A stretch of DNA of 49,675 bases, from contig NZ_JAROCB010000008.1 in assembly GCF_030433675.1 (NCBI RefSeq), positions 1-49,675 on the forward strand, given 5' to 3'. Positions 1 through 6,278 of the stretch are shown in pieces. Under the pieces are notes generated by a model that did not search any database, was not told the DNA's origin, and saw only the letters and a program-made list of their open reading frames with translations. The DNA is from Leifsonia virtsii (GTDB lineage: Bacteria > Actinomycetota > Actinomycetes > Actinomycetales > Microbacteriaceae). A program made the position numbers and the translations under genes. Positions within the stretch are counted from its first letter, which is position 1, and each line of letters opens with the position of its first letter.

Positions 1-156
1 GTCGTCGAGCTCACGGCCGCGGAAGCCGCCGCGCTGCGCGCGGGCGCGCTGATTCAGGACGCCGCCCCCGCGAGGCCGGCCGCGGAACGCGAGCTGATCC
101 GAACCGGCATTCATCCGCAATGCTGGACCGACAATTTCGGCCCCGGCTTCGACTGA
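1..156 (+). CDS. Small Cys/His protein, C-terminal part (gene crosses the join)
   Basis: This is the continuation of the gene starting at 49545. The frame is open from base 1 to TGA at 154-156, adding 51 residues and ending IHPQCWTDNFGPGFD. The middle is Ala-rich and probably helical. It has no start of its own here because the window begins inside the gene. The tandem GC-rich hairpins starting at 172 could end its transcript. The function is unknown. Confidence 0.75.
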   Translation, partial: VVELTAAEAAALRAGALIQDAAPARPAAERELIRTGIHPQCWTDNFGPGFD

Positions 157-171
157 ACACCGTCCAGAGCG

Positions 172-225
172 GTCGGCGCCGGACGGAGCCGGCGCCGACA
201 ACGGACGGCCGGACGGAGCCGGCCG
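172..225. repeat. Two tandem hairpins with identical ACGGAG loops
   Basis: The first hairpin has perfect 11-bp arms (172-182 and 189-199); the second has perfect 7-bp arms (206-212 and 219-225). Both loops read ACGGAG on +. A third small hairpin, GGCC-TTC-GGCC, follows at 233-243. They lie just after the stop of the join-crossing gene and just before the long structured element at 250-443. They could terminate transcription, although no T-run follows, or be part of the same folded region. Confidence 0.6.
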
Positions 226-249
226 ACTGTACGGCCTTCGGCCCCTGTC

Positions 250-443
250 TTTTGCCGGGAAGCCTGCGGCATTCTACGGTCGGCGGCCTCCGCGCAAGCT
301 CCCTGCGGGAGCCAGCTCCGCCGAGATTTTCCGCACGCGGTCGCAAGCTCCCTTATTTCGCGCGGAAATTCTCTCCCCCGCCGCCCTGCGGGTTGCACTC
401 CAACCGCTCTCCCTGAACGGCACTACGTGCCTTCCCGGCAAAA
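250..443 (-). other. Structured element R1 (covaries with R2 at 47733-47932)
   Basis: A 13-bp perfect outer stem pairs 250-262 with 431-443. Inside are hairpin 298-303/307-312, stem 323-334/362-373 with one T-T internal mismatch, hairpin 384-386/390-392 and hairpin 419-423/427-431. Two blocks are identical in R2: CCTGCGGCATTCTACGG (263-279) and CCGCCCTGCGGGTTGCACT (381-399). Stems between the blocks differ from R2 but still pair. Read on the minus strand, the triloops are C(GCA)G and C(GTA)G, the GNA class known to be very stable in single-stranded DNA. The element ends 32 bases before the start of the next gene. Its role is inferred, not shown. Confidence 0.75.
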
Positions 444-475
444 CAACATGAGGGAGAGGGAGAGGGAGAGAAGCG

Positions 476-757
476 ATGAGCACACTCATTACCAACACCA
501 GCGACGTCACTCGATTCGCGGCGGTGTTCTCCGCCGGAGACATGGCAGGCGACCTGGGGCCGACCCTGAGCTGCGGCGAGGTCGAGGCCCTGGCGGGGAT
601 GCTTCGAGCGATCGGGGAGCCAGCCAGCGCGGACATGTGGATCGAGGCGCACGCCGCGGGCGACGACGAAGGCGATGCCCACTACCGCTCCCCTGCGGCC
701 GAGTACGTGGTGCCCATCGACCCGATGGAAGCCCTGCAATGTGACAGCTGCCAGTGA
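476..757 (+). CDS. Unknown 93-aa protein ending in CDSCQ
   Basis: The ATG follows a long purine run of GGGAGA repeats that serves as a ribosome site. The protein is acidic and ends with YVVPIDPMEALQCDSCQ. That tail is nearly repeated in the 30-aa peptide encoded at 27099-27191 (YAVPVDPMDEMGCDSCQ), so Y-x-VP-x-DPM...CDSCQ is a shared module. The terminal C-x2-C could bind metal or be modified. There is no signal peptide or membrane segment. The gene lies directly downstream of structured element R1, and the peptide gene lies downstream of the related element at 27298. The family is not recognised. Confidence 0.75.
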   Translation: MSTLITNTSDVTRFAAVFSAGDMAGDLGPTLSCGEVEALAGMLRAIGEPASADMWIEAHAAGDDEGDAHYRSPAAEYVVPIDPMEALQCDSCQ

Positions 758-758
758 C

Positions 759-789
759 TTGACCCCCAACGCCGGTAATAGTACTATTA
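759..789 (+). promoter_or_regulatory. Palindrome copy 1 inside a sigma70-like promoter
   Basis: TAATAGTACTATTA (776-789) is a perfect 14-bp palindrome. A TTGACC -35 at 759-764 and a TACTAT -10 at 782-787, the latter inside the palindrome, are exactly 17 bases apart. A protein bound to the palindrome would block this promoter. No gene starts directly after it; a transcript would lead to the gene at 913, passing palindrome copy 2. Confidence 0.65.
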
Positions 790-871
790 GAGGTGAACGA
801 AGGGCCATAAGTAGCCCAGTCGACATCCACCGGCACGAACCAGCAGGAACATAAAACAGCCCCAACGACCC

Positions 872-885
872 TAACAGTACTATTA
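872..885 (+). promoter_or_regulatory. Palindrome copy 2
   Basis: TAACAGTACTATTA has a single unmatched pair relative to a perfect palindrome. It lies 27 bases before the ATG at 913. The internal TACTAT could be a -10, but no good -35 is visible at 16-18 bases upstream. The rest of the 758-912 gap shows no coding sequence. Confidence 0.6.
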
Positions 886-912
886 CCGTTAGATCACTCC
901 ATAGGAGAAGCC

Positions 913-1149
913 ATGTCCAAGATCATCGTCACTCGACTCGCAGACCTGCGGATCGGGGACCGCATCCTCAGCCACGGCGGCCGCATCTACCGCACGCCGC
1001 TGCGCGTCACCGACGAGCTGGGGCCGATCGAGTTCGGCTCGCCCGTGCGCGGCGTCCGCGTCGAGAACCCCAACCCGGTCAGCGGCATCGAGTGGGTGCT
1101 GTACCCGCCCCAGATGGACGGCCGAGAGATGGAGGTCGAGCGCTACTAG
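913..1149 (+). CDS. Unknown 78-aa protein
   Basis: The start is ATG after AGGAGA. The sequence reads as a small, mostly beta domain, with IIVTRLADLRIGDRI near the N-terminus followed by short charged strands (VRGVRVENP, IEWVLYP). There is no signal peptide, Cys motif or membrane segment. It is preceded by two palindrome copies and followed by a third before ssb, so it is likely one of the co-regulated establishment genes. I do not recognise the family. Confidence 0.65.
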   Translation: MSKIIVTRLADLRIGDRILSHGGRIYRTPLRVTDELGPIEFGSPVRGVRVENPNPVSGIEWVLYPPQMDGREMEVERY

Positions 1150-1171
1150 GTCATTGCAACTCTATAAACCC

Positions 1172-1185
1172 CAACAGTACTGTTA
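1172..1185 (+). promoter_or_regulatory. Palindrome copy 3, upstream of ssb
   Basis: The core AACAGTACTGTT (1173-1184) is perfectly palindromic. TACTGT at 1178-1183 could be a -10 with TTGCAA at 1154-1159 as -35, 18 bases apart. It lies 29 bases before the ssb start. Confidence 0.6.
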
Positions 1186-1214
1186 GAGGCACCATCATTC
1201 TGGGAGGAATCGAA

Positions 1215-1601
1215 ATGAGCTACATCACTCGCACTGGAAACCTGGCCGAGACGCCCACGCTCCGGGAGGGGGAGCACGGCCCGTACACCTACGCCCGCGT
1301 CATCGTCAGCGACCGCATCCGTCAGTCGGATGGCTCCTACAGCGACGGTCCGGCCACGGCCTACGACGTCGCCGTGAGCGGCAACCAGGCGCAGAACCTC
1401 GTGGACGCGGCCGAGGCAGGCGGAAACATCCGCGTTACCTTCTCCGGCGGCTACCGCATCACCGAGTACAAGGGCGAGCAGGGAACCCGGCTTCAGCACG
1501 AGGTCCGCGCCGACGAAATCGGTGTGAGCCTGCGCGGACAGAGCGTCACCGTCCAGCGCGCGACGGCCGCCGCCGACACCAACGACGACACCCCGTTCTG
1601 A
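1215..1601 (+). CDS. ssb: Single-stranded DNA-binding protein
   Basis: This 128-aa protein has an OB-fold SSB domain over about residues 1-110 and a short linker ending in DTNDDTPF, the acidic tip that recruits partner proteins in bacterial SSBs. An earlier in-frame start exists, but ATG at 1215 follows GGGAGGA at good spacing and gives the expected N-terminus MSYITRTGNL. It is shorter than chromosomal SSBs because the linker is short. Plasmid SSBs coat incoming single strands and are typical of the leading region of conjugative plasmids. It has its own palindrome copy upstream and a strong terminator downstream. Confidence 0.92.
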   Translation: MSYITRTGNLAETPTLREGEHGPYTYARVIVSDRIRQSDGSYSDGPATAYDVAVSGNQAQNLVDAAEAGGNIRVTFSGGYRITEYKGEQGTRLQHEVRADEIGVSLRGQSVTVQRATAAADTNDDTPF

Positions 1602-1608
1602 GTCGAAG

Positions 1609-1645
1609 CAGGGCCGGGGAGCTGCCCGACAGCTCCCCGGCCCTG
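1609..1645 (+). terminator. Strong hairpin terminator after ssb
   Basis: Perfect 15-bp arms (1610-1624 and 1630-1644), extended by a C-G pair, close on the loop CCCGA. The hairpin starts 8 bases after the ssb stop. No long T-run follows, which is common for high-GC terminators. It separates ssb from the parAB operon. Confidence 0.8.
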
Positions 1646-1685
1646 TCACGCCACGCGCACACAACGCAGCAGCATGACGTGACGG

Positions 1686-1699
1686 TAACAGTACTATTA
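1686..1699 (+). promoter_or_regulatory. Palindrome copy 4, upstream of parA
   Basis: TAACAGTACTATTA is the same sequence as copy 2. It lies 21 bases before the GTG start of parA. Since it sits within the longest possible reading frame of parA, it also argues for the downstream start. Confidence 0.6.
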
Positions 1700-1720
1700 G
1701 ACCCATTGGAGGTAACCAAC

Positions 1721-2518
1721 GTGACCGCTCGAATCTTCGCCCTCTGCAACCAGAAGGGCGGCGTCGGCAAGTCCACGACCACGTTTCACCTGGCGCGCGC
1801 CGCGGTGCGTGCAGGCCGGCGCGTGCTCGCCGTCGACAACGACCCACAAGGCAACCTGACGACGATCGCCGCGGCCGAGGATGTAGGGGAGGACCAGGCC
1901 GGCCTTGCCGACGCGCTCAGCTCGCGCGCACCTGAGACCATCCGCGACGTCATCGTTCCCGGCGTCTGGCCCGGCCTCGACGTCGTGCCCACCAGTGGCG
2001 TCACGCTCGGCTACGTGCGCGACGAACTCGTGATCGCCGGAGCCGGCCGAGAAGGCCGCCTGCGCGAGGCCCTGGCCAGCGTCGTCGACGACTACGACCT
2101 GATCCTGATCGACTGCGCACCCAGCCTCGACCAGCTCACCATCAACGGCCTGACGGCCGCCGATGCCGTTGTGGTTGTCACCGAATCCAAGCTGTTCAGC
2201 GCCAACGGGCTCGGCCAGCTCCTCGACACGATCGAGAACGTCAGGGCCTACTACAACCCCGGACTGAGCGTCGCGGGCGTCATCGTCAACAAGCACGAGG
2301 AAAAGACCGTCAGCGGCCGCACATGGCTGGACGAGCTGGGACAAGCCATCACGGCCCGAGGGCTGCGGATGCTCTCACCCGTCGTCCCCAAGCGCGTCGT
2401 CATCTCCGACGCGGCCGAGGCCGCACGCGGCCTCGACGAGTGGGGCGGCTCCGAAGCGACAGAACTCGGAGCCATCTACGCCGACCACCTGACTGCGATC
2501 GAAGGAGCCGCATCATGA
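1721..2518 (+). CDS. parA: ParA-type partition ATPase
   Basis: This 265-aa protein carries the deviant Walker A KGGVGKST (about residues 12-19), the Walker A' region VDNDPQGNLTT, and Walker B LILIDCAPS. It drives segregation of plasmid copies together with the downstream centromere-binding protein. The GTG at 1721 is chosen because TTGGAGG precedes it and the longer frame would run through the palindrome. The stop overlaps the ATG of parB by four bases, so the two are translated together. A palindrome copy upstream suggests autoregulation, but the regulator is not identified. Confidence 0.92.
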   Translation: MTARIFALCNQKGGVGKSTTTFHLARAAVRAGRRVLAVDNDPQGNLTTIAAAEDVGEDQAGLADALSSRAPETIRDVIVPGVWPGLDVVPTSGVTLGYVRDELVIAGAGREGRLREALASVVDDYDLILIDCAPSLDQLTINGLTAADAVVVVTESKLFSANGLGQLLDTIENVRAYYNPGLSVAGVIVNKHEEKTVSGRTWLDELGQAITARGLRMLSPVVPKRVVISDAAEAARGLDEWGGSEATELGAIYADHLTAIEGAAS

Positions 2519-2940
2519 ACCGACCAGCACCACGCAAATCCAGCCTCGCCGGATCGAGCCCCATCACGCCGCCACCCGCGGCCGCGCCGACTGCCGTCGA
2601 CGCCACCCGGTGGACGCAAGAACAGCACGAGGACGCCGACCAGGTAGAGCAGACCCGCCAGCTCCAGGCTGCCGAGCGCGCCGCGACGAAGCCCGCGCCA
2701 CGCGAGCCGAAGTCACGGGCGAAGGTGTCGTTCTACCAAGACCCCGCCGACACCGACCGCGTGCGCGGCGCGATCCTCTACACGATGACCACTGAGGGCA
2801 GCCGCAACCTCTCGCAGTTCATCCACAAGGCCGTCATGGCCGAGGTCGAGCGCCTGGAAGCCAAGTACAACAACGGGCAGCCGTTCCCGCCCGTGGGAGC
2901 CCGTGAGCTGCCCCAGGGGGCCGCTGCGGCCAACCTGTAG
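2515..2940 (+). CDS. parB: ParB-like centromere-binding protein (ribbon-helix-helix)
   Basis: This 141-aa protein starts inside the parA stop (ATGA). The first 70 residues are Pro/Ala-rich and probably disordered. Residues about 72-125 (KVSFYQDPADTDRVRGA, then NLSQFIHKAVMAEVERLEAKYN) form a strand followed by two helices, as in ribbon-helix-helix DNA-binding proteins and small actinobacterial ParBs. Such proteins usually bind short repeated sites and often repress their own operon. The recurrent TAAYAGTACTRTTA palindromes are therefore candidate binding sites, but this is inference. Confidence 0.8.
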   Translation: MNRPAPRKSSLAGSSPITPPPAAAPTAVDATRWTQEQHEDADQVEQTRQLQAAERAATKPAPREPKSRAKVSFYQDPADTDRVRGAILYTMTTEGSRNLSQFIHKAVMAEVERLEAKYNNGQPFPPVGARELPQGAAAANL

Positions 2941-2975
2941 ACCGTCCTCGAGTATCGATCCGGAAGGACCACACG

Positions 2976-3734
2976 ATGACCACCACACTGCAGGCGGTCG
3001 AGCCTGCCGAGCCCAACCCGGTAGCCGACGCGATCGCCGCACTCACCGCGGCGGCGCGTCAGACGCGCGTGCGCGGCGCCGGCACCGAGCAGGCCACCGT
3101 CGAGCCCGTCGATTTCGGAGAAATCGCCACCTACGTCCTCACGGCCGTTGCCGCCAACCTGGGCGGCGTTGAGGAGCTGTTGGCCGGCCGGCCCGGATCA
3201 TGGGAAGCCGACTACGTGCGCCAGATCGTCCACAGCACCGCCGGCGACGACGACGCCGAGCTGCTGCGCTACCGCACCGAGCCGGTGCGGCTGCCGTTCG
3301 ACGCGGAGGATGTGTTCTACGACTTCGGTCTGGGCGACCTGTACGACGACGAACGCGACGCGGCCGCAGAAGCCACGTTCACCGAGGGGATGACCGAGGA
3401 GCGGGCCGCGGCCGCGCAGCAGCTCGTCGAGGACGTCGAAGCGCTGTTCGCGCGCGACCTGGCCGCGTACGCCGAGGCGTACCTCACGGCAGCCCGCCAA
3501 TACCTCACCGAACAAGGGATCACGTGCGGCGTCGAGCTGGTCACCACTCCGGTGGGTGAGATCCCAACCTGGGACGCACTCAGCGACCAGGTGCACGAGT
3601 ACGCCCGCGCGAATGCGCCGCTGCCGATGACGGGGGAGGCCCCCGACTACAGCGACGGCACGCCGGCCGACGCCCTGCGCCGTGCCGGCCTCACGTACAC
3701 CGGTCGCGCACGGACGAACGGCGGCACCGCATGA
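2976..3734 (+). CDS. Unknown acidic 252-aa protein
   Basis: The start is ATG after GGAAGGA. The protein is strongly acidic and Ala-rich. A central stretch reads FDAEDVFYDFGLGDLYDDERDAA, followed by a long predicted helix (about residues 125-170). There are no Cys clusters, signal peptide or nucleotide-binding motif. It follows parB by 35 bases and overlaps the next gene by four, so it probably belongs to the same transcript. The family is not recognised; a plasmid maintenance role is only suggested by position. Confidence 0.7.
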   Translation: MTTTLQAVEPAEPNPVADAIAALTAAARQTRVRGAGTEQATVEPVDFGEIATYVLTAVAANLGGVEELLAGRPGSWEADYVRQIVHSTAGDDDAELLRYRTEPVRLPFDAEDVFYDFGLGDLYDDERDAAAEATFTEGMTEERAAAAQQLVEDVEALFARDLAAYAEAYLTAARQYLTEQGITCGVELVTTPVGEIPTWDALSDQVHEYARANAPLPMTGEAPDYSDGTPADALRRAGLTYTGRARTNGGTA

Positions 3735-4255
3735 CGAACTCCCGACTGGCAGAGGCCGCCCTTTCCAAGTACCGCTCTGAGCTGGCCGAGATTGAGGCCA
3801 AGCGCGCACAGGAAGCGGCCGAGCAAGAAGAACTCCGCTCCGAATGGTTGGCGCAGGAGACGAGCAAGCTCGCCCCGACGTACACCCGGCTCTTCCTGGC
3901 CAAGATGGGCTTGCCGGCGGACTCCGGATTCGCGGCCGATCTGCTCTGGTACATGCCTCCCACCGCGACTTCCGCGGGCACGTTCGAACGGCGCGGCGAC
4001 GGCACAGTGGTCATGACAGGAGGAATTTCTGGTGAAGACGTCCTCCACGCCGACATCGATGCCATCACGATCCGCGCCGCGGTCAACAACCGTTCAGAGG
4101 ATGAGAACCCTCTCGAAGTCACGCTCGTCGACGACTCCGGCCTTGGCAACCCGGAGGCCATCCCCTCCCTGTTCGCGCTCGGCCGGCTGATCACCGAAGC
4201 CCGGGAGCGGCTGGAACAACAGGCTACGGAGCGGTCGGCTGGCGACCGAGCCTGA
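3731..4255 (+). CDS. Unknown 174-aa protein with N-terminal coiled coil
   Basis: The ATG overlaps the previous stop (ATGA), so translation is coupled. Residues 1-45 are a charged heptad-like helix (LSKYRSELAEIEAKRAQEAAEQEELR). The remainder looks globular and mixed alpha/beta (GTFERRGDGTVVMTG, ITIRAAVNN). There is no membrane segment or known catalytic motif. It is the last gene of the par-linked run and converges on a minus-strand gene 10 bases away. The family is not recognised. Confidence 0.7.
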   Translation: MTNSRLAEAALSKYRSELAEIEAKRAQEAAEQEELRSEWLAQETSKLAPTYTRLFLAKMGLPADSGFAADLLWYMPPTATSAGTFERRGDGTVVMTGGISGEDVLHADIDAITIRAAVNNRSEDENPLEVTLVDDSGLGNPEAIPSLFALGRLITEARERLEQQATERSAGDRA

Positions 4256-4265
4256 CAAGGGACTC

Positions 4266-4592
4266 CTATCGCCGCGGGGGAATCGGCGGCCGGTCCCAAC
4301 CATCCTCGATCGCGCCCCGCCACACCCATGCCGTACGCACGATGCCGTTGACCGACGTCCAACGGACCTGAACGGCGCGATCCGTCCAGGCGATCGCCTC
4401 GCACTCTGGGCGGATCACCGTCTCCGGGAAACGCACCCACGCCCGCACCGGCCGCGGCTCCGCCGGCCGGTGAATCGGGTGGTGCTCGACGTCGAGCTCC
4501 GCATCGGTCAGACTCACCGGCTGGGCTCGGATCAGAATCTCCTCCACGCCGCGGCCGATCCCCATTTCGGGATATCGGCGGTTCGTGCTCAT
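4266..4592 (-). CDS. Unknown 108-aa protein, divergent from the SOS-box gene
   Basis: The ATG at 4592 gives MSTNRRYPEMGIGRG. The protein is rich in Arg and Trp in its second half (AIAWTDRAVQVRWTSVNGIVRTAWVW), a beta-strand pattern that could be a small nucleic-acid-binding or tudor-like barrel. This is a guess from composition. It diverges from the gene at 4637, and the LexA-like box lies between the two starts, so it may share SOS control. Confidence 0.6.
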   Translation of the reverse strand: MSTNRRYPEMGIGRGVEEILIRAQPVSLTDAELDVEHHPIHRPAEPRPVRAWVRFPETVIRPECEAIAWTDRAVQVRWTSVNGIVRTAWVWRGAIEDGWDRPPIPPRR

Positions 4593-4612
4593 GCCCCCAT
4601 TAGACCAGAGAT

Positions 4613-4628
4613 TCGAAAGTATGTTCGA
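4613..4628. promoter_or_regulatory. LexA-like SOS box
   Basis: TCGAAAGTATGTTCGA matches the actinobacterial and Gram-positive LexA operator TCGAAC-N4-GTTCGA at every fixed position but one. The palindrome extends outward as ATTCGAA...TTCGAAT (4611-4630). It sits between divergent starts at 4592 and 4637, 8 bases from the latter, where it would block transcription. Confidence 0.65.
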
Positions 4629-4636
4629 ATGGATTC

Positions 4637-4975
4637 GTGCGAACGATTCGGGTGGGGGAGAGCGACTGGCTGGTGCTCGACGACGCGATCCAACCGCGCT
4701 TCTTAATCCACCACGGGCCGGCCGTGAACAAGATCACCCGCGAAACGCTGATGATGTACCGCGTCGACCATTGGGTCCTGAAACGTGCTGACCGGTGGCC
4801 ATTGGGCTACTACGAAAGCCTCGCTGAGGCACAGGCCGCCGCCGAAGGCGAGCTAGGCACGCCGAAGTTCCTCGTCCCCATCACCGACCCGCACGGGCAG
4901 ATCGTGACCCCGGAGGAACAGCGCGAGCGATGGAAGGCTGGCCTCGACCCACGCAGCGGGACGCCGAGGCCGTGA
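4637..4975 (+). CDS. Unknown 112-aa protein, probably SOS-controlled
   Basis: The GTG start lies just after the LexA-like box. No clear ribosome site is present, so the message may be nearly leaderless. The sequence is beta-rich at the N-terminus (IRVGESDWLVLDDAIQPRFLI) and has a helical middle with YYESLAEAQAAAEGE. There is no signal peptide or metal motif. It converges with the next gene, whose stop is 3 bases away. The family is not recognised; the control site suggests a response to DNA damage or single-strand entry. Confidence 0.6.
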   Translation: MRTIRVGESDWLVLDDAIQPRFLIHHGPAVNKITRETLMMYRVDHWVLKRADRWPLGYYESLAEAQAAAEGELGTPKFLVPITDPHGQIVTPEEQRERWKAGLDPRSGTPRP

Positions 4976-4978
4976 AGC

Positions 4979-5251
4979 TCAGCCGGCCTGGCGACCGTCT
5001 GGATCGAAGGTCGTACCCCCGTCGTTGAGTAGCCGACTCACGTCCGCGTTGAGCGCCATTACCTGTTCCGGATCGTCCACGATCGCATCCACCATGAGTT
5101 CGAGATAGGCGTACGCCTCCGGCGGAGCCGTCGACGTCCCATTTCGCGCGAAGGCGCGCACCAGCTCGCGTATCTCGTTGAGCTGCCACTGCTGCCTGGC
5201 GATCAGCAACGCATCCCGAAGGTGAGGGTTCGCTTCTGGTTCATCGCTCAT
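4979..5251 (-). CDS. Unknown 90-aa acidic helical protein
   Basis: The start chosen is ATG at 5251 (MSDEPEANPHLRDALLIARQQ); a longer frame to 5344 would overlap the upstream gene and reads poorly. The protein is mostly helical and acidic (EIRELVRAFARNG, YLELMVDAIVDDPEQVMALNADVSRLL), like a small regulatory or adaptor domain. It has no Cys and no membrane segment. It is the last gene of a minus-strand run after the membrane protein and the HTH gene. Confidence 0.6.
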   Translation of the reverse strand: MSDEPEANPHLRDALLIARQQWQLNEIRELVRAFARNGTSTAPPEAYAYLELMVDAIVDDPEQVMALNADVSRLLNDGGTTFDPDGRQAG

Positions 5252-5306
5252 GCCATCGACACTCTCATACCCAGAGCTGACGAGCCCTCCCGCATTACCG
5301 GGCGGC

Positions 5307-5639
5307 CTACTTCCGGGACGCGACCGGTTCCATGCGGCCGACATGGTAGCCGGCCACCCAGGCGGGTGCGTCCTGGTCGCTCAGCTCTGCCGGAGCGACC
5401 ACCGGTGCACCCTGCCGGGCAGCTCGTCGCCCAGCGTGGAACGGTCGAAACGCATGCAGCCCTCCATCTGGGCGCCGACGCTCAGCGCGATCGCTCAGGA
5501 CCATCCACACAACGACACCGATGCCGGCGACGATCACCACGCCGACGATGAACAGCACGGCGTTGTCCACGATGTTGGCCGCCCACTGCGGCAGGGTGGG
5601 CATGGGCCACGGGTCCGGGACCGCTGTGTACCCCCGCAT
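5307..5639 (-). CDS. Small single-pass membrane protein
   Basis: This 110-aa protein has one clear membrane helix (about residues 24-48, NIVDNAVLFIVGVVIVAGIGVVVWMVL) followed by an Arg-rich cytoplasmic tail. The ATG at 5639 shares its A with the stop of the upstream HTH gene (TGATG), a reinitiation arrangement; a start 15 bases upstream is possible. The role is unknown. Coupling to the HTH gene suggests the pair acts together. Confidence 0.65.
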   Translation of the reverse strand: MRGYTAVPDPWPMPTLPQWAANIVDNAVLFIVGVVIVAGIGVVVWMVLSDRAERRRPDGGLHAFRPFHAGRRAARQGAPVVAPAELSDQDAPAWVAGYHVGRMEPVASRK

Positions 5640-6034
5640 CAGCGGTGACCCCACGCGGCGCGGATGCCGTCGCGCACATCGTCTGCGGCTCCCAGGGGCG
5701 CTAACGTCGCGTGCGACACCAAGGTGTCACCGTCCCGTTCAAAACGCTTGGCGATGCGTCCCACCTCGCTCTTGCTGAGCCCGGTGCTCGCGGCGACGTC
5801 GCGGACGCTGTGGCCGTCGACGAGGAGGGCGAACACCGCTTGCTCCTCCACCTGGTCGAGCACGTGGGATGCGATGGACGCCTGCCGGCGCGCGCGGTCG
5901 ATTGCGCCTTTACCGTGCTCGCCACGGCCTACTGCGAACGCGGACTGAAAAGGCCCGCGGGCGATCCGCTCCTCAGTGGTGAGCGAGTCATGCCATCTGA
6001 GCCAATCGAGGTATCCGCCGTCTTGCTGTCCCAT
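5639..6034 (-). CDS. Helix-turn-helix protein, probable autorepressor
   Basis: The 131-aa form starts at ATG 6034 (MGQQDGGYLDWLRWH); a longer form could start at 6064. The second half holds an HTH (AVFALLVDGHSVRDVAASTGLSKSEVGRIAKRFER), like the Hin-type or sigma-4-type recognition fold. There is no recombinase catalytic domain. One of two GTCCC-N6-GGGAC palindromes overlaps this start codon and the other lies 27 bases upstream, so binding there would shut the gene off. It heads a minus-strand run with the membrane protein and the 90-aa protein. Confidence 0.7.
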   Translation of the reverse strand: MGQQDGGYLDWLRWHDSLTTEERIARGPFQSAFAVGRGEHGKGAIDRARRQASIASHVLDQVEEQAVFALLVDGHSVRDVAASTGLSKSEVGRIAKRFERDGDTLVSHATLAPLGAADDVRDGIRAAWGHR

Positions 6035-6070
6035 GCTTGGGACACTACACCATCGTCCCGACATTGGGAC
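6028..6070. promoter_or_regulatory. Twin GTCCC-N6-GGGAC operators
   Basis: GTCCC-ATGCTT-GGGAC (6028-6043) and GTCCC-GACATT-GGGAC (6055-6070) are palindromes with identical arms and centres 27 bases apart, on or just upstream of the HTH gene start. A related GTCCC-N7-GGGAC occurs at 27934-27950 near the proposed oriT. Confidence 0.65.
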
Positions 6071-6139
6071 AGGGGGCAGGTTCAGAAACGATCGTTAGCG
6101 CAAGCGACCCGGCGGGCCATAGCGGTGCCCGACGACCAG

Positions 6140-6166
6140 GCTGGTGCCGCCCGAGATGGCACCAGC
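6140..6166 (+). terminator. Hairpin, possible terminator
   Basis: Perfect 9-bp arms (6140-6148 and 6158-6166) enclose a 9-base loop, followed by TTTGATGTT. It sits between the divergent HTH gene and the secreted-protein gene, so it could end read-through on + before the 6279 operon. The T-run is short. Confidence 0.45.
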
Positions 6167-6278
6167 TTTGATGTTCTCGGATGCTCGTGGAGCTCTCGCG
6201 CTTGGTACTTGCGTCCCCTAGACAGGGCGTTCTAGACTCCGGCTCAGCTTCACGTTCACTGAGGATTGGGGAGATATC

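Noticed and set aside
1-77. Terminal direct repeat as a linear element end
   Set aside because: A gene reads through the join and the overlap is exact at an assembler k-mer size, so a circular contig explains it better than a biological terminal repeat.
793-810. Five-codon frame after palindrome copy 1
   Set aside because: GTG to TAA encodes five residues with no support; more likely untranslated leader.
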